Below, in pieces: positions 1 through 7,640 of a stretch of DNA of 64,000 nucleotides (the first letter of the stretch is position 1; the number at the start of each line of letters is the position of its first letter). A model generated the notes under the pieces. The model was given only the letters and a program-made list of their open reading frames with translations. It had not been told where the DNA came from and did not search any database. Both the position numbers and the translations under genes were made by a program. The stretch lies in NCBI GenBank assembly GCA_963775635.1, contig CAVZJO010000015.1, positions 1 through 64,000 on the forward strand. Reading direction: 5' to 3'. This stretch comes from JALORV01 sp963775635 (lineage in GTDB: Bacteria > Pseudomonadota > Gammaproteobacteria > Burkholderiales > Burkholderiaceae_F).

Positions 1-1158
1 GCTCCTGTTGCGCCGGCCATATCGACGGTGCCCGGCATGCCGCCGGTCTCCGATCCGGCCAATCTCTACAGCGAGACGACGGCCACGAAGGTGAGTCCCG
101 CGCTCGCGAACGACCTGCCGCGCGTATACGTGCCGCACGTCCAGTCGAACGATGTCTACGTGATCGACCCGGCGACCTTCAAGGTCGTCGATAAATTCAA
201 CGTGGGTCTCAACCCGCAGCACGTCGTGCCGTCGTGGGACCTGCGCACGCTGTGGGTGGCGAACAACGCCGAGAACACGACCAAGGGCAGCCTGACGCCC
301 GTTGACCCCAAGACCGGCAAGCCCGGCAAGCCAATCGCCGTCGACGATCCGTACAACATGTACTTCTCGCCCGATGGCAAGTCCGCGATCGTCGTTGCCG
401 AGGCTCTGAAGCGGCTCGACTTTCGCGACCCGGTGACGATGAAGCTGCAGTACTCGCTAGACGTTCCGCTGTGCGCGGGCGTCAACCACGCCGAGTTTTC
501 GATCGATGGCAAGTTCGCGATCTTTACCTGCGAATTCGCCGGCACCGTGGCCAAGGTCGACCTCGTGAATCGCAAGGTGCTGGGCTACACGCAGGTGATC
601 CAGCCCGGCCGCCCGATCAAAGTCGTCAAAGGACCTGACGGCACGGACCAGGAGATTTGCACGACCTGGAAAGGCATGCCGCAGGACATCCGGGCCTCGC
701 CCGATGGCAAGCTCTTCTTCGTCGCCGACATGATGGCCGACGGCGTGCACGTGGTCGACGGCGAAACGTTCCGCCAGGTCGGCTTCATCGTAACCGGCAA
801 AGGCACGCACGGTCTCTATCCCAGCCGCGACGGGAAGAAGCTGTACGTCACAAACCGCGGCTCGAACAAGATCCACGGCCCGCCGAAGGGCAAGGGCGGC
901 GTGTCGGTGCTCGACTTCGCGACCCGGAAGGTCGAGGCGAACTGGCTGATTCCGGGCGGCGGCAGTCCGGATATGGGCAACGTCAGTGCCGACGGCAAGT
1001 TGCTGTGGCTATCGGGCCGCTACGACAATGTCGTGTACGTATTCGACACGAGCAACGGCGACGTGAAGATCATTCCGGTGGGAAAAGAGCCGCACGGCCT
1101 CACCGTGTGGCCGCAACCGGGCCGGTACTCGTTGGGTCACACAGGCAATCTAAGGTGA
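1..1158 (+). CDS. YVTN/YncE-type beta-propeller protein, 5' end missing
   Basis: The frame is open from the first base of the window, so the true start lies upstream. The visible ~385 residues carry repeated blades of the YVTN/cytochrome-d1-like type: RVYVPHVQSNDVYVIDP near the start, then several S-x-DGK turns (for example SPDGKSAIV and SADGKLLWLS), each preceding a hydrophobic strand. Such propellers are usually periplasmic and bind ligands or partner proteins; no catalytic residues are evident. The signal peptide, if any, is outside the window. The last 21 codons, ending HTGNLR-stop, recur almost unchanged at 10.85-10.94 kb. The family is clear; the function is not. Confidence 0.8.
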   Translation, partial: APVAPAISTVPGMPPVSDPANLYSETTATKVSPALANDLPRVYVPHVQSNDVYVIDPATFKVVDKFNVGLNPQHVVPSWDLRTLWVANNAENTTKGSLTPVDPKTGKPGKPIAVDDPYNMYFSPDGKSAIVVAEALKRLDFRDPVTMKLQYSLDVPLCAGVNHAEFSIDGKFAIFTCEFAGTVAKVDLVNRKVLGYTQVIQPGRPIKVVKGPDGTDQEICTTWKGMPQDIRASPDGKLFFVADMMADGVHVVDGETFRQVGFIVTGKGTHGLYPSRDGKKLYVTNRGSNKIHGPPKGKGGVSVLDFATRKVEANWLIPGGGSPDMGNVSADGKLLWLSGRYDNVVYVFDTSNGDVKIIPVGKEPHGLTVWPQPGRYSLGHTGNLR

Positions 1159-1184
1159 CGTGAACAAATTCTCGCCGGCCGGCG
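1092..1184 (+). repeat. Gene-tail repeat, copy 1 (end of the beta-propeller gene)
   Basis: This stretch covers the last 21 codons of the propeller gene, its stop, and about 26 bases beyond. It matches 10845-10937 in the same orientation with only scattered substitutions. Both copies end their reading frame at the same codon (TGA here, TAG in the other). The two copies bracket the ndvB-gfa block. Confidence 0.85.
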
Positions 1185-1229
1185 TATCGCCCAGTTTCGC
1201 AGCCGTCCGTCAACGCAAACGCACCCCAG

Positions 1230-1375
1230 GCCAAGGTCCTCAGGGGAGCGGCCGCCAGGAAATGCGAGCACGAGCATGTTGTAGACAGAAGAGCCGCGCT
1301 GCGCAAGAAATGATCCACCGACGACGGCGGTTCCGTCGCGCGCGAGTTTGATGAGCAATTGCCTAGGCGCACCCC
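1230..1375 (-). pseudogene. Possible scrap of a carbon-nitrogen hydrolase (nitrilase family)
   Basis: The space between the propeller gene and ndvB (1159-1506) has no intact gene. On the minus strand about 45 codons read QLLIKLARDGTAVVGGSF followed by a VYN-x-LVLAFP segment. That pattern resembles the central sheet of nitrilase/amidohydrolase proteins, where a VGGSF strand precedes a VYNT..VL strand. The similarity stops at both ends and no catalytic Glu, Lys or Cys region is present. I read it as a gene remnant. It could be chance resemblance, since the match rests on about 30 residues recognised from memory of the family. Confidence 0.33.
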
Positions 1376-1506
1376 GGCCGACTCCGATCCACCGAACGGG
1401 ATGCCCGTAACACCCGACAGCCAAGGGACGCGGCATCAGCAGCATTCGACCAATCTTCTCAGGGCAAGCGCTGAACTTCTACCGTTATCTGTCGAACTGG
1501 TTCTAT

Positions 1507-4500
1507 GTGCTGTCGAGGCCTCAGCGTTGGGGGTCACGCGATGAGCCACTGTGGGCCGAAGTGTTCAGCCCGGAACGGCTCGAACAGCACGCCGAGAGTC
1601 TTGCAGAAGCACAGACGACCGGGGATCTGCGCCTGCCTTGGTTCAGCTTCGCCCGGCGCAGCGCCGACAATGAGCGGGTGCTGGTCGGTGCCTACGAGGC
1701 AATTGCCGTCGCCGTCGACAAGCAGAGCTCGATCACGCCGGCTGCCGAATGGCTGCTCAACAACTTTCACATCGTTGAAGAGCAGATCCGCGACATCCGC
1801 TCTCTGCTGACGTCCAGTTTTTTTCGTGAGTTGCCCGCGCTCGACAGCGGTCCATTGATCGGGCTGCCCCGCATCTACGGCATCGCGTGGGCGTTCACCG
1901 CGCATACCGACAGCCATTTCGACTCCGGCCTTCTGCATCGCTTCGTCGTTGCATACCAGCGCGTCCAGCCGTTGACGCTGGCCGAGATATGGGCGCTGCC
2001 GATCATGCTGCGCATCGTGATGATCGAGAACCTGCGGCGTCTGGCGGCCCGCATCGTCGAATCGATCGACGGCCGCGAAACGGCTGATCGCTTTGCCGAT
2101 GAACTGCTCGGGCTCGGCGCCAGCGGCCTGTCGAACGAGCCGAGTTGGCCGTTTGCCGTGGACTTTCCGCTGCCGCGCGCCTCAGCCGCCCAGCTCTATC
2201 AGCGCTTGCGTTACGCCGATGCGGTGGCTGCGCCCGCGCTGTTGGCGCTGACCGAACGGTTAGCCAAGGAGGGCACTCACCCTGAAGAAGTCGTTCGGCT
2301 CGAGGTCGACCGGCAAACAGCGGCTGATCTTTCGGTGCGCAACCTGATCACCAGCCTGCGGCAGATCTCTTCGTTCGAATGGCAGCAATTCGTCGAGGCA
2401 GTGAGCCAGGTCCACCACGCGCTATGCGCGGCGCCGCTCTACTCCAGCATGGACTTCATCACCCGGGACCGCTATCGCCACGCGGTCGAAGAACTCGCGC
2501 GAAGGGCTCCGCTGACAGAAATCGAGGTTGCGCAGGTGGCAGTCAGCCGCGCCGCAGAGGCCGACGTGGCAAACGCGCGTCTGCGCGACGCCGGGTACTA
2601 CCTGATCGATGACGGGCGGGCAGATTTCGAGCGCGAGATTGGATACAGAGTTCCGATTGCGCGGCGGCTTTTCCGTGCCGCGATCGCAATTGCGCTGCCG
2701 CTATATCTCGGGGCGATCTTGCTTGTGACTTTCGGCCTGCTCGCCATCGTGCTGACCGCGAGCACGAATTCAGGCGGCGAATCCAGCTTTGTGGCGCTGC
2801 TTGCAGCACTGGCGATGTTCCCTGCCTCGGATATCGCTGTCACGGTCGTGAATCGTCTAGTTGGCATAGCCGTTGCACCTCGCCATCTGCCGCGACTGGA
2901 ACTTTCCGAGGGTATAGCCGCGTCGATGCGAACCTTCGTGGTCGTGCCGACCCTCCTCGGCAGCGACGAATCCATCGATGAACAAGTTCATCAGCTCGAA
3001 ATACGGTATCTGTCCAGCCGCCCGGGTGAGCTCTACTTCGCGCTGCTCACCGACTGGGCGGACGCCGACAGTGAGCATTTGCCAAACGATCGCGCGCAGT
3101 ACGACTACGCAGTCGCGGCCATAGAAAAGCTGAACAGCCGCTATCGCTCCAGGGTGGATGAAACTTCGGCGGGCCACCCGCGCTTCTACCTGTTTCATCG
3201 CCGTCGTTTGTGGAATCCCGCGCAGTCCCGGTGGATGGGGTGGGAGCGCAAGCGCGGCAAGCTGCATGAACTCAATCGTCTGCTGCGCGGCGCGCGCAAC
3301 ACGTCATTCCTCGCCGATGCGTATTTTGTCGAGCCGCCCGCCGGGGTGCGCTTTGTCCTGACGCTCGATGCCGACACGATCCTGCCGATCGGAGCCGCGG
3401 CCGAACTGGTCGGCACCCTTGTACACCCGCTGAACCAGCCGCAGTTCGACGCGAGCGGCCGAGTCGTGAAGGGCTACGGGATCCTGCAACCGCGCATCAC
3501 CGCGGCTCTGCCGACACGCGTCGGCGGGACTCGCTTCCAGCAGCTATTTTCAGGGAATGCCGGCGTCGACCCGTACACGTTTCAGGTGTCGGACATCAAT
3601 CAGGACCTGTTCGGCGAAGGCACCTTTACCGGCAAGGGCCTGTACGACGTGGATGCGTTTGAGGCTTCACTTGCCGGGCAGACACCCGAGAACGCAATCC
3701 TCAGTCATGATCTTCTGGAAGGCACCTTCGCGCGCTGCGGATTTGTCAGCGATGTCGAACTGTTCGAAGAGTTTCCGTCACACACCGGTGTCGCGGACAT
3801 GCGTTCGCACCGCTGGGTGCGCGGTGACTGGCAGCTGCTGCCCTGGATCTGCGGTCGGTACTGGCGCATCACTTCGGCGCTGGCGCGGTGGAAAATGATC
3901 GAGAACCTGCGCCGCTCCCTGTCGGCGCCGGCAATGTTCCTGATGCTGGTGGTCAGCTGGCTGATTCCGGCGATTGCGCCCGGACCGTGGATCGGGCTGG
4001 CAGTCGGCGCGCTGTTGCTCCCGCAATTGCTGCCACTGATCGAACGCCTGGTGCCGCAGCCCAACCTCGATCGCAGCTACTGGCTGCGGAGCCTGAGGGC
4101 GGATTTCGTGTCGGCGATCCTGCGGGCCGCCGTGAACCTGGCTTTGCTCGCACACCACGCCTGGCTTACCGGCGATGCGATCCTGCGCACTCTGGCGCGT
4201 CTGGTGAGACACCGCAATCTGCTCGAGTGGAACACCAGTGCACAGGTGCAGGCAGCGGCGCGCCTGTCCGGCTTCAGCTTCGTCGAAGGCATGCTGCCCG
4301 CCACGGTGATCGTCATCGCGGTGGGCGGCGCTGTGTCCGCCACTGATCCCGGCCGGATCTGGATAGCACTGCCATTTCTTGCCCTGTGGCTACTGGCGCC
4401 CCTGGTCGCTTGGAGGATCAGCACACCGTACAAGCGCGAAGCGGCTGGAACCGTCGAGTTCGCCGACGTCGTTGCGCTACGCCTGATCGCCCGCCGTACG

Positions 4501-5643
4501 TGGCTTTACTTCACCACCTTTGTGAACAAGGAAAATCACTTCCTGCCGCCCGACAACTTCCAGGAGGAACCGGAACCGATCATTGCTCATCGCAGCTCAC
4601 CGACCAACTTCGGACTGTATCTGCTCTCCGTCGTCGCCGCGCGCGATTTTGGCTGGATCGGTCTGCACGAGATGGCAAGTCGTCTGGAGGCAACCCTGGA
4701 CGGCATGGACACTCTGCCGCGTCATCATGGCCATTTTCTGAATTGGATCGACACGCTCAACCTGCGCGGGCTCGAACCTAGGTACGTGTCGACGGTCGAC
4801 AGCGGCAACCTGGCCGCAATGCTGCTGCTGGTCGCGCAAGCATGCAATGAAGCGCTCGATCGGCCGCTGACCCAGGAACGTGCGTTGGCGGGGATCGCCG
4901 ATGAAGTGGAGTTGCTGCGACGCTCGCTCGCGCTGGCTGACGAAAGTCGTGGCGCCGCCGGGGTCGGCTTCGACCAGCTGCACGAGGCATTGCGGCGGTT
5001 GGGGGTCCTGCTCGAATCCAGCCCGCAGTCGCTCGCTGATCGCGCTCAACGATTGGAATCGCTCGAGGACACCGCCTCCGATCTGCTGGACATTGTCAAG
5101 ACGCTGGACAGCGAGACCAGCACCGGCGAATTGCGGGAGACGATGCTCTGGGCCGAAGCACTGCACTCGAACATTCGCGGGCAGCGCCGCGAGCGGCTCG
5201 AGCTTGTGCCCTGGCTGCACGCGCTCGAGCGCGGCGAGCCGCGCGGCGGCGTTACGGACAGCGCCGCGCCATCTGTCGACCGAGTCACCACGCGGAAATG
5301 GACTCCGTCGGGGTCGAGCGTTCACGGGACGCAGTCGAGGAACTCGCCGATCGCTTGCGAACGCTCTCGCGCCGGGCCCGCCAGCTGTTCGACGAAATGG
5401 ATTTCCGCTTTCTGTACGACGAGACGCGTGATCTCTTCTCGATCGGCTACCTGGTCGAGGAAGCCCGGCTCGACCTTGGTTGTTACGACCTGCTTGCGTC
5501 CGAAGCAAGGCTCACGAGTTTCGTCACGATTGCGAAGCGCGAGGTTCCCGCCGCACATTGGTTCCGACTCGGCCGCGCGCTCGTTCCGGTCGACGGTGGG
5601 GCGGCGCTGGTGTCATGGTCAGGATCGATGTTCGAATACCTGA
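1507..5643 (+). CDS. ndvB: Cyclic beta-1,2-glucan synthase, N-terminal part (glucosyltransferase half)
   Basis: First of three overlapping frames that together make one NdvB-type protein of about 2,870 residues, the usual length of the family. NdvB is an inner-membrane enzyme that polymerises UDP-glucose into beta-1,2-glucan and cyclises it for export to the periplasm. This part holds the N-terminal region (RLEQHAESLA), membrane segments near residues 390-425, 805-850 and 920-960, and a glycosyltransferase domain with a DADT motif (residues 621-624) and an RWVRGDWQ motif near 769. The glycoamylase-like domain begins after that. The true frame is left between about 5250 and 5300; the codons after that to 5643 are out of frame. 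GTG at 1507 is the first start codon after an in-frame stop at 1408. Confidence 0.85.
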   Translation: MLSRPQRWGSRDEPLWAEVFSPERLEQHAESLAEAQTTGDLRLPWFSFARRSADNERVLVGAYEAIAVAVDKQSSITPAAEWLLNNFHIVEEQIRDIRSLLTSSFFRELPALDSGPLIGLPRIYGIAWAFTAHTDSHFDSGLLHRFVVAYQRVQPLTLAEIWALPIMLRIVMIENLRRLAARIVESIDGRETADRFADELLGLGASGLSNEPSWPFAVDFPLPRASAAQLYQRLRYADAVAAPALLALTERLAKEGTHPEEVVRLEVDRQTAADLSVRNLITSLRQISSFEWQQFVEAVSQVHHALCAAPLYSSMDFITRDRYRHAVEELARRAPLTEIEVAQVAVSRAAEADVANARLRDAGYYLIDDGRADFEREIGYRVPIARRLFRAAIAIALPLYLGAILLVTFGLLAIVLTASTNSGGESSFVALLAALAMFPASDIAVTVVNRLVGIAVAPRHLPRLELSEGIAASMRTFVVVPTLLGSDESIDEQVHQLEIRYLSSRPGELYFALLTDWADADSEHLPNDRAQYDYAVAAIEKLNSRYRSRVDETSAGHPRFYLFHRRRLWNPAQSRWMGWERKRGKLHELNRLLRGARNTSFLADAYFVEPPAGVRFVLTLDADTILPIGAAAELVGTLVHPLNQPQFDASGRVVKGYGILQPRITAALPTRVGGTRFQQLFSGNAGVDPYTFQVSDINQDLFGEGTFTGKGLYDVDAFEASLAGQTPENAILSHDLLEGTFARCGFVSDVELFEEFPSHTGVADMRSHRWVRGDWQLLPWICGRYWRITSALARWKMIENLRRSLSAPAMFLMLVVSWLIPAIAPGPWIGLAVGALLLPQLLPLIERLVPQPNLDRSYWLRSLRADFVSAILRAAVNLALLAHHAWLTGDAILRTLARLVRHRNLLEWNTSAQVQAAARLSGFSFVEGMLPATVIVIAVGGAVSATDPGRIWIALPFLALWLLAPLVAWRISTPYKREAAGTVEFADVVALRLIARRTWLYFTTFVNKENHFLPPDNFQEEPEPIIAHRSSPTNFGLYLLSVVAARDFGWIGLHEMASRLEATLDGMDTLPRHHGHFLNWIDTLNLRGLEPRYVSTVDSGNLAAMLLLVAQACNEALDRPLTQERALAGIADEVELLRRSLALADESRGAAGVGFDQLHEALRRLGVLLESSPQSLADRAQRLESLEDTASDLLDIVKTLDSETSTGELRETMLWAEALHSNIRGQRRERLELVPWLHALERGEPRGGVTDSAAPSVDRVTTRKWTPSGSSVHGTQSRNSPIACERSRAGPASCSTKWISAFCTTRRVISSRSATWSRKPGSTLVVTTCLRPKQGSRVSSRLRSARFPPHIGSDSAARSFRSTVGRRWCHGQDRCSNT

Positions 5644-7640
5644 TGCCGTCTCTGCTGATGGATACGCCGCACGGCAGCCTGCTCGAAACGACCTTGCGTC
5701 GTGTCATTGTCCGGCACATCAATTTCGGTCGTGAGCGCAACATACCGTGGGGCATTTCCGAGTCGGCCTACAACGTACGCGATATCCACCTCACGTACCA
5801 GTACTCGAACTTCGGCGTCCCAGGACTCGGTTTGAAGCGGGGCCTGGGAAAGGACACCGTCGTCGCCCCCTACGCGACCGCGCTCGCGGCCATGTACGAC
5901 GCCAAGTCAGCCGTGTTGAACTTCGAGCGCCTGGCCGAAGCCGGTGGCTTGGGCCGCTACGGATTCTATGAAGCGCTCGATTTCACCGTGGGCCGGCTGC
6001 CGAAGTCGAAAGATGTCGCGATCGTGCGCGCGTACATGGCGCACCACCAGGGAATGACGCTGGTCGCCCTGGCCAACGCGACCCTCGGTGGCGAGATACG
6101 GCACCGCTTCCACCGCATACCGATGGTGCAGGCGACCGAGTTGCTGTTGCAGGAAACTGCGCAACGTGATGTCACGCTTGCGCCGCCGCGCTCCGATCGG
6201 GCCACGCCGGCGATCGCAAGCTCAACGGCGGGCCCGCTCGATCGCCGCGTCAATTCACCGCATGCCGTGCCGCCGTCGACACAGTTGCTTTCAAACGGCC
6301 GCTACAGCGTGATGGTCACGGCGGCAGGATCCGGGTACAGCCGCTGGCGCGACCTTGCGGTGACGCGCTGGCGGGAGGACGCGACCCGCGACTGCTGGGG
6401 CACGTATCTTTACCTGCGCGATCGGGCGAGCGGGTACCTGTGGTCAGCCGGGTATCAGCCAGTGTGCGTCGAGCCGGTTCATTACGAGGCCGAGTTCACC
6501 GAGGACCGCGTGCGCATCCTGCGCGCCGACGCCGGCATCGAATCTTCAATGGAGATCATGGTTGCGGCCGACGACGACGTCGAGATTCGGCGCGTGACGC
6601 TGAAGAACACCGGATCGCGGCCACGGGAAATAGAAATCACTTCGTACGCGGAGATCGTCCTTGCAACGCCCGCGTCCGACGAGGCCCATCCCGCCTTCTC
6701 CAACCTTTTCGTGCAAACGGAATATGTGGCCCAAGTCAACGGACTTTTCGCGACGCGCCGACCGCGATCGGCGAGCGATGAGTCCCTGTGGGCCGCTCAC
6801 GTGGTGGCATATGACAGCAAGAATGAGAGCGGCTCGGGCATTGAATTCGAGACCGACCGCGCCAAGTTCCTCGGACGCGGACGCACTGTTCAGGCACCGC
6901 TGGCCCTGATGGAAGGACGGCGCCTGTCGAACACGGTCGGAGCGGTGCTTGATCCGGTCGCCAGTCTGCGAATACATGTCGCCATCGCCCCCGGGGCAAC
7001 GGTTCACGCATCGTTCGCCACCATGACCGCCAACAGCCGGGAAACCATCCTCAACCTGGCCGACAAGTACCACGATCCTGGCGCATTCGACCGCGCATCG
7101 ACGCTGGCGTGGACCCATGCGCAGGTCAAGCTGCACTACCTGGGCATCACCGGGAGCGAGGCCCAGATCTTCCAGCAACTGGCCAGCCGAGTCCTGTACT
7201 CGAACGCGATGCTTCGAGCTTCGCGTGATCTTCTTCAGGGTAACCGGCTCGCCGTTTCCGAGCTCTGGAAGTTCGGGATTTCGGGTGACCGCCCGATTCT
7301 GCTTGCTCGCATCGAAGACAGCGCGAACATCGGTGTCATCCGTCAATTGCTGACCGCACATGAATACCTGCATGTAAAGCGACTGGGCATAGACCTCGTC
7401 ATCCTGAACGAACAGGCGACCTCCTACGCGGAGGGCCTGCAGGAGGACCTCGAGATGCGCGTGCGCGAAAGTAATGCGCGCATGGGCGGCGAGGATGCGA
7501 GACGGACGTGGCGCGATTTACGTCCTCCGCGCCGACCTACTAAGCGAGAACGAACAGGCGCTGCTGCTGACGGCCGCGCGCGTCGTCATTGCCTGCCGGC
7601 AAGGCAACCTGTCGGCGCATCTGGCAATGCGGCCTCGTGA
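5298..7640 (+). CDS. ndvB: Cyclic beta-1,2-glucan synthase, middle part (glycoamylase-like and start of phosphorylase region)
   Basis: Continues the NdvB protein in a different frame. It starts with a segment FDEMDFRFLYDETRDLFSIG, typical of the family, followed by the GSMFEYLMP and YNVRDIHLTYQYSNFG blocks of the glycoamylase-like domain and the MAHHQGMTLVAL block. It then enters the first GH94-type (beta-glucan phosphorylase) region, which in this family trims and sets the length of the glucan chain. Family-like sequence ends near 7490; the last ~45 codons to 7640 are out of frame. The ATG at 5298 is simply the first in this frame and is unlikely to be a natural start. The first shift (frame 1 to 3) and the second (3 to 1) cancel, so the two ends of the gene share a frame. 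Confidence 0.82.
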   Translation: MDSVGVERSRDAVEELADRLRTLSRRARQLFDEMDFRFLYDETRDLFSIGYLVEEARLDLGCYDLLASEARLTSFVTIAKREVPAAHWFRLGRALVPVDGGAALVSWSGSMFEYLMPSLLMDTPHGSLLETTLRRVIVRHINFGRERNIPWGISESAYNVRDIHLTYQYSNFGVPGLGLKRGLGKDTVVAPYATALAAMYDAKSAVLNFERLAEAGGLGRYGFYEALDFTVGRLPKSKDVAIVRAYMAHHQGMTLVALANATLGGEIRHRFHRIPMVQATELLLQETAQRDVTLAPPRSDRATPAIASSTAGPLDRRVNSPHAVPPSTQLLSNGRYSVMVTAAGSGYSRWRDLAVTRWREDATRDCWGTYLYLRDRASGYLWSAGYQPVCVEPVHYEAEFTEDRVRILRADAGIESSMEIMVAADDDVEIRRVTLKNTGSRPREIEITSYAEIVLATPASDEAHPAFSNLFVQTEYVAQVNGLFATRRPRSASDESLWAAHVVAYDSKNESGSGIEFETDRAKFLGRGRTVQAPLALMEGRRLSNTVGAVLDPVASLRIHVAIAPGATVHASFATMTANSRETILNLADKYHDPGAFDRASTLAWTHAQVKLHYLGITGSEAQIFQQLASRVLYSNAMLRASRDLLQGNRLAVSELWKFGISGDRPILLARIEDSANIGVIRQLLTAHEYLHVKRLGIDLVILNEQATSYAEGLQEDLEMRVRESNARMGGEDARRTWRDLRPPRRPTKRERTGAAADGRARRHCLPARQPVGASGNAAS

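Noticed and set aside
4597..5508. Long open frame on the minus strand inside ndvB (303 codons)
   Set aside because: It is antisense to well-conserved ndvB sequence and has no recognisable protein pattern; high GC produces such frames.
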